Of a stretch of 64,000 nucleotides of DNA, positions 17,072-25,678 are shown one piece after another. Each line of letters begins with the position of its first letter. The first letter of the stretch is position 1. The stretch spans positions 29,072-93,071 of the forward strand of contig JAHILE010000040.1 of assembly GCA_018897155.1 (NCBI GenBank). The letters run 5' to 3'. This DNA is from Nanoarchaeota archaeon (lineage in GTDB: Archaea; EX4484-52; LFW-46). Under the pieces are notes generated by a model that was given only the letters and a program-made list of their open reading frames with translations, had not been told where the DNA came from and searched no databases. The translations under genes were made by a program, and so were the position numbers.

Positions 17072-17996
17072 TTCCATTCTGGCAAATGGTGCCTGTCAAA
17101 CCGCAGAGCATGGCAAAACAGATTATATTCTTATAGGCATCAACAGAATTTGCGATAATGACTGCCTATTCTGCACAGATAACGAAAGCCATCCGGAATT
17201 AAACACAGATGCTAATGGCGTTATCAAAAGAATCGATTCACTAAATATTAAAAAATACCGCACAATAATACTCTCTGGCGGAGAGCCTGCAGAACAAGAA
17301 GGAATATCGGGAATAATATCACACTTAACTAGAGAGGGTCATACGGTTCAGATAATCACAAACGCAAGAAAATTTTCAGATAATATATTTTCAAAAAATG
17401 TTGCGGATTCTGGCCTGAAAACCGCAATTACTGAAATACATTCTTCGATTCCCGAGGTACATGACTACATCACGCAAAGGCCCGGAAGCTTCAACGAAAC
17501 CGTACTCGGAATAAGAAATCTAATTAATCTGAATGTAAACGTGCAAATAAAAATCATACTGAACCGCATAAATTACAAGACTTTGCCGCAGATTATAAAA
17601 TATATTTGCAGGACATTCCCGGAATCAAAAATCAATATCACAACAACAAACATTAGTGGAAACGCACTAAAAAATAAGGAATTACTCGCGGTCCGATTCT
17701 CTGAGGCTGCTGAGTACATAGAAAAAGGAATAAATGTTGCAAACCGATTTAATGCGCGAGTTTCTATCTCATGTTTGCCGCTTTGCGTGCTTCGTCCGCA
17801 GTATCGCACGTACATATTATCGAATGTACAATACCAGTATCTTGATGTTGGAAGCGATAAGATGCACACGCCAAAAAGGCACTTTGCACCATCATGCGAA
17901 CGCTGTATTGATTCATGCAGATGCATGGGATTTTGGCGCAGCTACCTGGACTTATTCGGAGAAAGCGAAATACCCCCCATATTTGCGAAAGATTAG
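17031..17996 (+). CDS. HxsC-like radical SAM enzyme, copy 1
   Basis: 321 residues. The radical SAM cluster motif C-x3-C-x2-C is RICDNDCLFC (Cys41, Cys45, Cys48), followed by LSGGEP (82-87) and the strand TVQIITNARKFS. The middle part HDYITQRPGSFNETVLGIRNL (read in parts) and the NALKN-type segment match HxsC of bacterial His-Xaa-Ser systems. The C-terminal Cys cluster SCERCIDSCRCMGFW could hold an auxiliary cluster. It overlaps the HxsD-like gene by 41 bases (starts ATG 17031 or 17040). It is a clear paralogue of the enzyme at 18437. Predicted role: C-C or thioether modification of the repeat protein, by inference. Confidence 0.82.
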   Translation: MIAMSLIRKTKNADSILANGACQTAEHGKTDYILIGINRICDNDCLFCTDNESHPELNTDANGVIKRIDSLNIKKYRTIILSGGEPAEQEGISGIISHLTREGHTVQIITNARKFSDNIFSKNVADSGLKTAITEIHSSIPEVHDYITQRPGSFNETVLGIRNLINLNVNVQIKIILNRINYKTLPQIIKYICRTFPESKINITTTNISGNALKNKELLAVRFSEAAEYIEKGINVANRFNARVSISCLPLCVLRPQYRTYILSNVQYQYLDVGSDKMHTPKRHFAPSCERCIDSCRCMGFWRSYLDLFGESEIPPIFAKD

Positions 17997-18004
17997 CAAA
18001 CGCG

Positions 18005-18014
18005 TTTTTATAAT
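18005..18014 (+). promoter_or_regulatory. Probable TATA box of the repeat-peptide gene
   Basis: TTTTATAATT lies about 65 bases upstream of ATG 18075, right after the stop of the first HxsC-like gene. It would give a transcript with a short leader carrying a Shine-Dalgarno AAGGTG five bases before the ATG. A private promoter for the substrate gene inside the operon would let the peptide be made in excess over its enzymes. Confidence 0.45.
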
Positions 18015-18074
18015 TTGGCTGACAATTTAGTATATGCCCAGTAGATGCGTTAGCGTATGTAATAAGGTGCTTCA

Positions 18075-18425
18075 ATGAGTTTAAAGGAAAAACTGGAAAG
18101 AATAAAAAACCAGAACATAAAAAAAGCGTTTGAACTCCCGGAAAATGAAAAAACCGGAGTTGTAAACGGGCTCCTGATTCTTGGCGCGGCCATCGGAGCG
18201 CTAATAAGCCAGCAGCAAACCGCACATAGCACTCCGACGCCGACAAGCTGCGCAGATACATTAAACGACAAAGTAACGGAAACAGAAATACCTGCAAATA
18301 ATCTGGATTTGGGTTTTGTTGAAAACTCCTGGCAGGACCACTGTTGGTGGGATCATTGCTGGTGGGATCATTGGGACCATTGGGATCATTGGGATTTTAC
18401 ATTGTTTGCAAATGGTGGTAATTAG
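18075..18425 (+). CDS. Trp-Asp-His repeat protein, probable substrate of the Hxs-like enzymes
   Basis: 116 residues. Residues 1-28 form a basic helix (LKEKLERIKNQNIKKAF), 29-52 hold a hydrophobic stretch (GVVNGLLILGAAIGALI) that may be a leader, signal or membrane segment, and 53-85 a polar linker. The C-terminus (86-108) is built of WQDHC, WWDHC, WWDHW, DHW, DHW, DF, then FANGGN. It sits between two HxsC-like genes, exactly where a substrate gene is expected, like HxsA, whose C-terminus repeats His-x-Ser. The repeated Trp-x-His and His-x-x spacing suits three-residue cyclophane crosslinks. Start: AAGGTG before ATG 18075. Confidence 0.7.
   Translation: MSLKEKLERIKNQNIKKAFELPENEKTGVVNGLLILGAAIGALISQQQTAHSTPTPTSCADTLNDKVTETEIPANNLDLGFVENSWQDHCWWDHCWWDHWDHWDHWDFTLFANGGN
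18330..18398 (+). repeat. Core repeat coding W-D-H triplets
   Basis: In-frame array of TGG/GAT/CAT-type codons, with two 15-base units (DHCWW) followed by three 9-base units (DHW). Synonymous changes between units (GAC/GAT, CAC/CAT, TGT/TGC) show selection for the peptide rather than simple DNA slippage. Confidence 0.85.
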
Positions 18426-18436
18426 GTGACGCACGT

Positions 18437-19333
18437 ATGACGAATAGATTATACTGTGCATTTAGCTACGAGTGCAACAACAATTGCCTGCATTGCGCAG
18501 CTGATTCGGAAAAACAAAGAAATCTTTCACTGTCTATTGAAGATATTGAACGGCTGCTTAAAAAAATAGACGAAATGAAAGACGTTGAAGTGGAACTTTC
18601 CGGAGGCGAGCCGACGCTAAAGCCAGAATTATATTATTTCCTTGCGCGCCTGACTGAAAGCCATCCGGAAATAAAGCACGTACTGCTTACAAACGGGCGC
18701 ACATTTTCAAATCCCAACAACGCCGCAAAACTGAGTGAATATAATCCATACAGCATTTTTGTGCCGCTTCATGCTGACACGCGAGAACTTCACGACAAAA
18801 TTTCCGGCGCAAAAAACAGTTTTGATGAAACAATGCTCGGCTTAAAAAATATGTATGAGTATCGCCTTCCGGTAAATATAAAAACAGTTGTCAATAAGCT
18901 GAATTATCAGCGCATGCCGAATCTCGTTGAAATGGTTGCGCAGACACTTCCAGAATGCAAATGGATTACGCTGAATGGCCTAGAACTTTCCGGAAGGGCG
19001 CTAAAAAACAAAGATATGCTTGGAATAAGAATAAGCGACACCAAAACACATATAGAGAAAGCCATAGACATGGCAAATAAATACGGACTTAGAATCGCCA
19101 CTTACTCCATCCCGCCTTGCATCTTAAGCAAAGATTATTGGAAATATGTCGGAAGAAAGCGGCGCAACGTCATAATTACAAAAACGCCGACAACAGACAT
19201 GAAACGCGTTGAATTAACGTACGGAACCGTGCCTGAGTGCAAAGAATGCCGCTTTTTTAACGGCTGTACGGGTGCGTGGTATAGTTACTTTGAGGTTTAT
19301 GGAAAAGACGAACTGAAACCGGTGATAAAATGA
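18437..19333 (+). CDS. HxsC-like radical SAM enzyme, copy 2
   Basis: 298 residues. C-x3-C-x2-C is ECNNNCLHC (Cys13, Cys17, Cys20), then LSGGEPTLKPE, LLTNGRTFSNPNNAAKL and VPLHADTRELHDKISGAK-NSFDETMLGLKN, which matches bacterial HxsC (P-L-x-A-D...HD...FDETVLGL) closely. LNGLELSGRALKNKDMLGIR and SIPPCIL follow. The C-terminus PECKECRFFNGCTGAW holds a Cys cluster. It starts 11 bases after the repeat gene, with GGTGA as Shine-Dalgarno, and its stop overlaps the next start (ATGA). Two HxsC-type paralogues in one locus is unusual and suggests two successive modifications. Confidence 0.87.
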   Translation: MTNRLYCAFSYECNNNCLHCAADSEKQRNLSLSIEDIERLLKKIDEMKDVEVELSGGEPTLKPELYYFLARLTESHPEIKHVLLTNGRTFSNPNNAAKLSEYNPYSIFVPLHADTRELHDKISGAKNSFDETMLGLKNMYEYRLPVNIKTVVNKLNYQRMPNLVEMVAQTLPECKWITLNGLELSGRALKNKDMLGIRISDTKTHIEKAIDMANKYGLRIATYSIPPCILSKDYWKYVGRKRRNVIITKTPTTDMKRVELTYGTVPECKECRFFNGCTGAWYSYFEVYGKDELKPVIK

Positions 19334-20730
19334 CTGAAAATAAATCCGATGCTATGTGCAGCACGGTTTGTGCGCCAAACGAATATTTTACAAAAAAACT
19401 ATCAACTGGAAAGTATCTTGTGACTACGCGGCACAGACAGTATGCATTTCTTGACGCCAAGGAATATGACTTGCTTTATAGAGAACAATTTCAAGAAAAT
19501 AAAGAGCTTTTTGAAAAACTGGAAAAAACAGGCATCATATTCACTGAAAAAAACATTAAAAAAATAGTGGGCTCGTTTGAGAAACAATACATATTTCTTT
19601 TCTTTCCAAAATCGTTCCGAATTAATTTGTCAAATGAGTGCAATCTCATGTGCAGTTACTGCCTGTCAAATGCGACCCCCACCCAGCACGAAACAATGTC
19701 AGACGAATTAGTGGATGCAACAATCAAATTCATGCTTTCTGCGCCCGGAAAAAAGTTTTATATGGAATTTCAGGGAGGCGAACCGCTTGTAAAATTCAAT
19801 GAAATAAAAAAATTCGTAGCGAAAATAAAACTTGCTGCTGAGGTGGGAAAAAAAGAAATAGAAAAAATAGTTATTGTAACAAATATGACTCTCATGACTG
19901 AAGAAATAGCAGAATATCTGCTCGAAAACAACATAGGGTTATGCTCTTCCCTTGATGGGCCTGAAGAGCTTCACGATATCCATCGCAAGTTTGGCGGCGG
20001 CGGCGGAACTTACAAAACAGTTACAAAATGGCTTTCGTACTTTCGGGAGCGAGGTAAGACAATAAATACGCTGCCCACAATAACTGCACACAGCATAAAA
20101 TTTGGCGCGCGAAAAATAATTGACGAATATCTCAAACAGGGATGCATTCGAATCCCCATTAGGGCAGTAATTCCGGTTGGGCGGGCAAAACAAAATGACA
20201 ACCACACATATTCTGCAGAAGAGTTCATTGCGTTTTGGAAAGATGCTGTCGAATACCTGGTGGAAATAACGCTGAATGGCAACCCCGTATTTGACCCTAA
20301 CACGCAAGCAATGCTAAGAAACATAATGGATGGCCCGGTATCCTATATGTGCATGCGAAAACCATGCGGAGGTGCAATATCGCACATGTCGATATCCTGT
20401 GACGGAACAATCATGCCTTGCGACCTTTCAAAAACACTGCCTGAAATGGCTATCGGAAACGTGCGCGAAAGCCATATTGATGTTGCTCTAAGGACAATTA
20501 ACATGAATGCGCGAACTTCTGATTTCCAACCGCTCTGCAACACCTGCGCGTTCGGGCCGTACTGCGGAAACTGCTACACCAGAACGCGTGCCGTTTTTTC
20601 CGATGAAACCCCGAGAACTCCGCGCGACTTTGAATGTAAAGTAAACAAGGCAATGTTTACATATCTTTTTGAAAAAATGCAGGACGCAAAATACGTAAAA
20701 GTTTTCCGCATTTGGATAAATGGCAGGTGA
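19330..20730 (+). CDS. HxsB-like radical SAM/SPASM maturase
   Basis: 466 residues. The N-terminal part (about 15-80: KYLVTTRHRQYAFLDAKEYD) resembles the leader-handling region of HxsB. The radical SAM core has ECNLMCSYC (Cys104, Cys108, Cys111), EFQGGEPLVKF, VIVTNMTLMTEE and LCSSLDGPEELHD. The C-terminus is a SPASM domain with auxiliary cluster cysteines: CMRKPCGG, ISCDGTIMPCD, LCNTCAFGPYCGNC and a last FECKVNKAMFTYLFE. This family includes enzymes that form three-residue cyclophanes on aromatic or His motifs. It is the strongest match to a maturase for the W-D-H repeat, coupled by ATGA to the upstream HxsC-like gene. Confidence 0.87.
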   Translation: MTENKSDAMCSTVCAPNEYFTKKLSTGKYLVTTRHRQYAFLDAKEYDLLYREQFQENKELFEKLEKTGIIFTEKNIKKIVGSFEKQYIFLFFPKSFRINLSNECNLMCSYCLSNATPTQHETMSDELVDATIKFMLSAPGKKFYMEFQGGEPLVKFNEIKKFVAKIKLAAEVGKKEIEKIVIVTNMTLMTEEIAEYLLENNIGLCSSLDGPEELHDIHRKFGGGGGTYKTVTKWLSYFRERGKTINTLPTITAHSIKFGARKIIDEYLKQGCIRIPIRAVIPVGRAKQNDNHTYSAEEFIAFWKDAVEYLVEITLNGNPVFDPNTQAMLRNIMDGPVSYMCMRKPCGGAISHMSISCDGTIMPCDLSKTLPEMAIGNVRESHIDVALRTINMNARTSDFQPLCNTCAFGPYCGNCYTRTRAVFSDETPRTPRDFECKVNKAMFTYLFEKMQDAKYVKVFRIWINGR

Positions 20731-20734
20731 TTAA

Positions 20735-21583
20735 TTGTATTCGCTCATATTAAAGGCAGCAATAGTTGCAGCAATCTTGAAAGCGACAAACGCGTTTAAA
20801 TGGCGCGCAGTTATTGTATATTTCTTGCTGTCAGTTTTTATGATATACTTCTCCGGCGCACAATATGCTCCGGAAAGAATCCTAGTATACACATTTGAAT
20901 TTTTTGCAGCATATGTCGCAATCGGCATCATTAAGTACCGCATAAATCGCGCAAAAACAAAAACCCCCGTATACGGAGGAGTTACTCTTTCGCTGAATTC
21001 GCTTCTGTTAATGTTTTCAATGGGCTACATGTTTGCGCTTAGTGAAATAAATAAATATGCTTCGTTTTTTGTTACAATGCTTCTTTTTTTTATTCTCAAT
21101 AAAAACGCTTACCGAAAAAAAATGATTTTGTTTTGGAAGGCCGTATTTATGTTGTCAATAATTCATTCGCTAATAATTTCCGGCGGCAGAACGCTAATAA
21201 CCCCGACGTATTTTGTTGCGACATACGCGGTAATAACACATCTTTTTTTCGCTGCAAAAGATGCGTTCAGTTATGCACATTCGCCTGAAGAATTAACCGA
21301 GGGTATGATGCCGGCAGAAAGTATTGTTCAAGACAATAAAAAATATATTTTCGGAAGCACGCTGTTCCCGAGTGCGTTTGGGCTTATTAGATATGTCGCA
21401 GGCGACATTCTGCTGAAAAGACGTGTTGTGGCTTCATTTTTTGTTCCGCTAACAAAGAAAAACATTCTTGAGATAAGAAAAATCGCAAAGGAACATAAAC
21501 GTCCTTTTTTTCTTGTGCAAAAAGAAATAGACTTTTTGCCATTCATTGTTTTGGGCGCAATTGTTGCACTTTTAACAATGTAG
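20735..21583 (+). CDS. Polytopic membrane protein with prepilin-peptidase-like C-terminus
   Basis: 282 residues with about six membrane helices in the first 170. The C-terminal part (EELTEGMMPAESIV, LTKKNILEIRKIAKE, DFLPFIVLGAIVALL) resembles the C-terminal region of archaeal A24 prepilin peptidases, but no catalytic Asp pair (D...GxGD) is visible in the membrane part. It starts with TTG at 20735, four bases after a GGTGA and five after the HxsB-like stop, so it is the last gene of the operon. It may export or cleave the modified peptide or be a scaffold. That role is inference. Confidence 0.5.
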   Translation: MYSLILKAAIVAAILKATNAFKWRAVIVYFLLSVFMIYFSGAQYAPERILVYTFEFFAAYVAIGIIKYRINRAKTKTPVYGGVTLSLNSLLLMFSMGYMFALSEINKYASFFVTMLLFFILNKNAYRKKMILFWKAVFMLSIIHSLIISGGRTLITPTYFVATYAVITHLFFAAKDAFSYAHSPEELTEGMMPAESIVQDNKKYIFGSTLFPSAFGLIRYVAGDILLKRRVVASFFVPLTKKNILEIRKIAKEHKRPFFLVQKEIDFLPFIVLGAIVALLTM

Positions 21584-21611
21584 CTTTTTATCGCGTTGCC
21601 AAAAATCGATT

Positions 21612-23705
21612 CTATGCAGCAATACAACACACCTTACTTAAAAGAGGCATATCAACACAGCCATCACTACATGCCTCCATACCCGGTGGACAGCCGCCCA
21701 TAAACTCAAATACAAGGTCACATGTTGGTGGTGGTGGCAATCCTACTTTGCAGCAGATTTTAGTTATTTCCTGGCAATCTGAAATAGTTATTTTAGGAAC
21801 TTCATTTTCTCCTTCCAGACACGCACCCAAAAAATAGCACGTTCCGCCGTTATCGGCGCACGTTAATCCAGCTGGTGCGTCTTTGCAGCAAAGTTCACCT
21901 GCATCACAAGTTCCTGAAGCGACGATCTTGCCAACAGGACATCCCGCTCCTGCTTCACATGTCTGGCCTGCTGTATTTTCACATGTGTATAATAGCGGCG
22001 AGGGCACTTCAATTGGAGGTACTGTTTGAGGCCCAAAAGCACCGCCGCTTTGCGTAGAACAAACATGGCCGAAATCATCGCATGCATTGTCATCCACTAT
22101 ATCTATTTCGACAAAAAAGGTAAACTGGTACGGCACCCATTTCTTTTCAACGCTGTCAAAAACATTATATTTTTCATCGATAATCGTCACATTTATTGGA
22201 ACGTTTTTTAAAACATATCTACTGTCATAATGCATGTAACAAGTATTTGAAGTATCACAACCGCCAGTACAACCAGATGTTGATGAGCATTTGCCCGTAT
22301 TCACAGCCAATCCGCTTTTGTATCTATAATATTCCAAATTTTGGCCGCTGCACCATTCGTTTTCATCGGCGGATGGTTGAGAATTTATGGGGCATATTTG
22401 AAAATCTGGTGCAATGCTAAGTTTCAATTTTATATCCGCCCCCACATTATCAAACTGATTTGATATATCACCGGCGATAATATCCAAGCCGCTGTTAAGG
22501 ACAATCCGAAAATCAACTGCAGTATATTGTGGCGTAGGGTCTGAAGGGCATCCGTTCGCATAACTCAATCTTCCAGAATTGCATCCAAGTGTGTTTGATG
22601 GTATTTGATGATCTACCAACGTATTAAGTTGATTATACCATCTCGGCTTCACCCACGCCTCATAATTATCAACAAAAAACTTCGCGACCCCGTACATTCT
22701 CCAGTACCTGATTTGAGCGTCTTCTTCTACAAGGTTCCAGTTTTTCAGATTGGCGTCTGCGCTCAAGGAGCTTATTTTGTCGGGCCCATAAGCACTTCCT
22801 CTCAAAAAGCCTTCGCCGTTATTGAGCGTCTCGTAAACGCCTTTCCCTGCCGGCACAAAAAAAGCATTTAACGGTTCTATCTCAAAGCGTTGTAATTTGA
22901 GTTTTTGTCGGTAGCTTTCTATACTTGCGTTAAGTGCTGCATTAAGATTATTCACAACATCTTTGTCATATATTGAAACCGCCATAACACGAATATGCGC
23001 AACATCAACGGCAGAGCCAGTAAATATGAGTGTAATATCCTCAACAGAATTTTGCACAATGCTGTTTCCAATTGGAAGGATTGTCGTGCCTGAGGTTGTG
23101 ATTGTTGTAACACCATTACAATTTGCATTCTGGCAAATCTGGACATCAACAGATTCTTCTTTCAGCATAATCACATTAAACATTATGTTCAGCTGATAGT
23201 CTCCTCGCACAACATCCTTCATAGTCTCGACATACTCCGCGGCGGAAACTACTGTGTATGTCTTGGCATCTGTTCCAAGCTTAAAATTGGCATCAATATA
23301 AGACAAATACGGCATTCGTTTTCGTATTGTGCTCTCGGAAGTTCCAACTGTCTTGCATCGGGAAACCGCAAAATTCAGAACGCCGTCGGTAATGTCCATT
23401 TTCGGCACAGGATCATTTCCAGGATCTCCATCAGTAGCTGCAGTAATTACTGCCGCGCTTACTCCGCCATGCACTCCAAGCTCCTTTGCAGTATTCATGA
23501 GCCCAAAAAAAAGCGCGGTTTTTTCAAACGACTGCTTTATTCCGTGAAGCGCAAGATTAGCATCAGATATTGCGTCAGCACTTCTTGAAGATGTGCCCTG
23601 CGCAGCAGAAAATCTAAAAAGATCATATAATAAGGCACTGCCCAAAGCAATAACTAAAAAGAAGACCCCGAACAAAACAAAATGCCTTGACAATGCTTTT
23701 TTCAT
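21612..23705 (-). CDS. Large membrane-anchored Cys-rich secreted protein
   Basis: 697 residues. One N-terminal membrane segment (about 9-27, FVLFGVFFLVIALGSALLY), then a long extracellular region with few cysteines. The last 130 residues hold three Cys-rich units ending in CCK or CC (AGELCCKD, ITKICCKVG, LSKVCCIAA), each preceded by a C-x-x-GG-x-C or C-x-G-x-x-C pattern, like small disulphide-knot domains. It is the last gene of the leftward pilin-like operon, convergent with the Hxs-like operon (28 bases apart). Function unknown. Adhesion or a pilus tip is possible. Confidence 0.6.
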   Translation of the reverse strand: MKKALSRHFVLFGVFFLVIALGSALLYDLFRFSAAQGTSSRSADAISDANLALHGIKQSFEKTALFFGLMNTAKELGVHGGVSAAVITAATDGDPGNDPVPKMDITDGVLNFAVSRCKTVGTSESTIRKRMPYLSYIDANFKLGTDAKTYTVVSAAEYVETMKDVVRGDYQLNIMFNVIMLKEESVDVQICQNANCNGVTTITTSGTTILPIGNSIVQNSVEDITLIFTGSAVDVAHIRVMAVSIYDKDVVNNLNAALNASIESYRQKLKLQRFEIEPLNAFFVPAGKGVYETLNNGEGFLRGSAYGPDKISSLSADANLKNWNLVEEDAQIRYWRMYGVAKFFVDNYEAWVKPRWYNQLNTLVDHQIPSNTLGCNSGRLSYANGCPSDPTPQYTAVDFRIVLNSGLDIIAGDISNQFDNVGADIKLKLSIAPDFQICPINSQPSADENEWCSGQNLEYYRYKSGLAVNTGKCSSTSGCTGGCDTSNTCYMHYDSRYVLKNVPINVTIIDEKYNVFDSVEKKWVPYQFTFFVEIDIVDDNACDDFGHVCSTQSGGAFGPQTVPPIEVPSPLLYTCENTAGQTCEAGAGCPVGKIVASGTCDAGELCCKDAPAGLTCADNGGTCYFLGACLEGENEVPKITISDCQEITKICCKVGLPPPPTCDLVFEFMGGCPPGMEACSDGCVDMPLLSKVCCIAA

Positions 23706-23709
23706 AAAA

Positions 23710-24228
23710 TCATCCCCTTGTTTTCAATACCACTTTGGCAACGTCGCCGTTTGGAAGAGCGATGTACTCAAAGGACAAAACATTGAAACCGGTAGGGCCC
23801 ATACTGGGCATTCCATAACATCCCGAAACCCCGAGAAGTGGTGGGCAGAGTACGGAATGTTCTACATAAAAATCATATGTTGTAATAGATAGTTCCATTA
23901 ACCACCCAAAACAATCCACAGGTTTCACAGAGTCTGTTTTCCCTCCGTACTCTATTTGAACCACGTCGCCTAAAAAGCTGTTTGTTTTCCCTTCGCCAAT
24001 ACCTATTGCTAACACATCCCTTAAAGGCAGTTTTGTATTCGGTGCGCAATCCGTGCTTTCAAGTATGCTGTGAAGCGCATATTGTGTAGTTTTGCTCTTA
24101 TCATCATATAATAGTGACGTTACTTTCAGATAAGCCACAATTGCTATTATCACTATGAATATCAGCATTATAACCAAAAGCCATGGCGCAAGAGGCTCAG
24201 TCTGTCCGCACCTTTTTTTGTTATTCAT
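23710..24228 (-). CDS. Membrane-anchored pilin-operon protein
   Basis: 172 residues from ATG 24228 (MNNKKRCGQTEPL), placed 13 bases after the upstream stop. A longer start at 24354 would overlap that gene by more than 100 bases. One N-terminal membrane segment (about 14-36), then an extracellular domain with scattered cysteines (CAPN, CFGW, CPPLLGVSGC). It fits the single-anchor exported proteins of this operon. No family recognised. Confidence 0.6.
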   Translation of the reverse strand: MNNKKRCGQTEPLAPWLLVIMLIFIVIIAIVAYLKVTSLLYDDKSKTTQYALHSILESTDCAPNTKLPLRDVLAIGIGEGKTNSFLGDVVQIEYGGKTDSVKPVDCFGWLMELSITTYDFYVEHSVLCPPLLGVSGCYGMPSMGPTGFNVLSFEYIALPNGDVAKVVLKTRG

Positions 24229-24241
24229 ATAATCATCTAAC

Positions 24242-24949
24242 TTAGCTACAGGCATCATCAAACCCCACTGTTTGAAGCGATTTATCACATATTTTTGAAC
24301 AAAAACATTTTGTATAAGGGCATTGAATGTCGCAAAGGCATAGCGGATATCCATCTGCGTAAAAATCAGTTCCTGAATCCGCGTCCAATATTACTTTTAT
24401 TGATGCAAGAGCCATTTTATCATCGCTATTTACGACGCCGGAAAATCTTAAAAAATTTCCATCACTGCCGTAATTATAAGGGGATGGCATAAGCGTTTCG
24501 AACCCGAGCGGCCCTCCAACAGTCGAATATAAAAAAAAACCGCGATCCGAAATGCAACGTTTAGTTATTCCGCGAGCATGCGTATTATATGCATAATCAA
24601 TATTGTTGTTGTTCTGAAAATACCACGTATCGGTCCCGCTTTTGACTTCAATATAATACAGAGAGCCGGGCAGGTCCAGCGGTTCCGATGTTCCGGCGCA
24701 AACAATGCTATTGTTGTACTTGTCGAGAGCAGTCTTGTTAAATACAAATTTTTCTGTTGATCCTTTTACGTCATTCAAATTTATGCACGGAGCTGACAAA
24801 AGCTTTTCTGAAAGCGCTATTGAAGATCCGCGAGTTTCTATATCTCCTATAACCGTCTTTGCCCATACAAATATTACAATAAGCGCAACTGCGCAAGCAG
24901 TGCCTATGATGACGTAAATTGCAGACATTAAATTATCAACAAATTCCAT
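24242..24949 (-). CDS. Membrane-anchored protein with Cys-rich C-terminus
   Basis: 235 residues. One membrane segment near the N-terminus (about 10-30: AIYVIIGTACAVALIVIFVW), then an extracellular domain. The last 45 residues hold nine cysteines (YPLCLCDIQCPYTKCFCSKIC...), suggesting a disulphide-stabilised module. It is followed at 13 bases by the next gene of the operon. No known family recognised. Confidence 0.6.
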   Translation of the reverse strand: MEFVDNLMSAIYVIIGTACAVALIVIFVWAKTVIGDIETRGSSIALSEKLLSAPCINLNDVKGSTEKFVFNKTALDKYNNSIVCAGTSEPLDLPGSLYYIEVKSGTDTWYFQNNNNIDYAYNTHARGITKRCISDRGFFLYSTVGGPLGFETLMPSPYNYGSDGNFLRFSGVVNSDDKMALASIKVILDADSGTDFYADGYPLCLCDIQCPYTKCFCSKICDKSLQTVGFDDACS

Positions 24950-24958
24950 TATATCCCT

Positions 24959-25426
24959 CTAGCAAAAAGATTCTTGAAATACTGCATTGCAGCAGGCAGT
25001 ACCTTGGACACAAACTTCGACAAACGGCCGGCATGAATCAGCCGGATCTTTTTTCTTAATAACGCAAAATGCACGGGCTTCAATTGGCGTAATTATCTGC
25101 TTTAGCTCCGCTGTGTAGTGGCTCATTTTAAGCTTCGGCGTTAATGCTTCAATAGTGATGGCATCGCCGGAGTACTGAACTTGTATTGAATCTTCATCAA
25201 TTTCCACAGTATAATTTTCATCATTCGGCAGTTTATATATCGCAATGCCGTTTTCAGCCACAGATATTTGGACGATGGTGTTTCTTAGCCCCATTATGGC
25301 AAGCTCTGTTTCGCCCCGCTTGTCTGCAAAAACATTGGCTGTTGTGGAAAGGGCAAATACCAATATGACAACCACTATAAGAAGCGCTCCGATACCGTTT
25401 ATAACATTTCCAACAATGCCTTTCAA
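24959..25426 (-). CDS. Pilin-like membrane-anchored protein
   Basis: 155 residues. A short basic start (MKGIVGNVINGIG) leads into a 20-residue hydrophobic helix, then a beta-rich domain (about 45-115) and a Cys-rich end (AFCVIKKKD, SCRPFVEVCVQGTACC). The layout is that of archaeal type IV pilin-like or minor pilin proteins, although a canonical class III cleavage site is not clear. It ends ten bases before the downstream start. Confidence 0.55.
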   Translation of the reverse strand: MKGIVGNVINGIGALLIVVVILVFALSTTANVFADKRGETELAIMGLRNTIVQISVAENGIAIYKLPNDENYTVEIDEDSIQVQYSGDAITIEALTPKLKMSHYTAELKQIITPIEARAFCVIKKKDPADSCRPFVEVCVQGTACCNAVFQESFC

Positions 25427-25430
25427 AAAA

Positions 25431-25640
25431 TCACCAAAAGCTCAAAAGACCGGCGCATGCAGACCAGTCCCATCTCAGGCAATCCAAAATTTTTGCCGTT
25501 CTTTCAGCAACAGGAATTGCCGGACCCATTGCTGCGCTGATAAAGTAAAAAACAATCACTAAAAGTATTATAAATATAAGCAGCTGCCGGATACCGTCTA
25601 TAGAAAATACAAACGCGCCCTTCCGCCTTGAAAAAATCAT
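25431..25640 (-). CDS. Small pilin-like protein
   Basis: 69 residues: basic start MIFSRRKGAFVFS, where RRKG followed by a Phe/Ser could be a class III prepilin site, then a hydrophobic helix (about 17-37) and a short tail ending with two cysteines around a Trp pair. It is probably processed or simply membrane-anchored. A 38-base AT-rich gap (25641-25678) upstream could hold an extra promoter. Confidence 0.55.
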   Translation of the reverse strand: MIFSRRKGAFVFSIDGIRQLLIFIILLVIVFYFISAAMGPAIPVAERTAKILDCLRWDWSACAGLLSFW

Positions 25641-25678
25641 ACTATTATATTATATCAAAGGCTATTAATATAAGTTCT

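Noticed and set aside
17764-18297. 177-residue open frame on the minus strand, antisense to the Hxs-like genes
   Set aside because: It is a shadow of the clear radical SAM and repeat-protein genes on the plus strand, and shows no family motif.
18330-18398. W-D-H coding repeat as a simple DNA satellite
   Set aside because: Units vary at synonymous positions and the frame is kept, within a gene that has a Shine-Dalgarno and lies in an operon.
20735-21583. Active prepilin peptidase
   Set aside because: The C-terminal part resembles the family, but neither catalytic Asp motif is visible in the membrane region.
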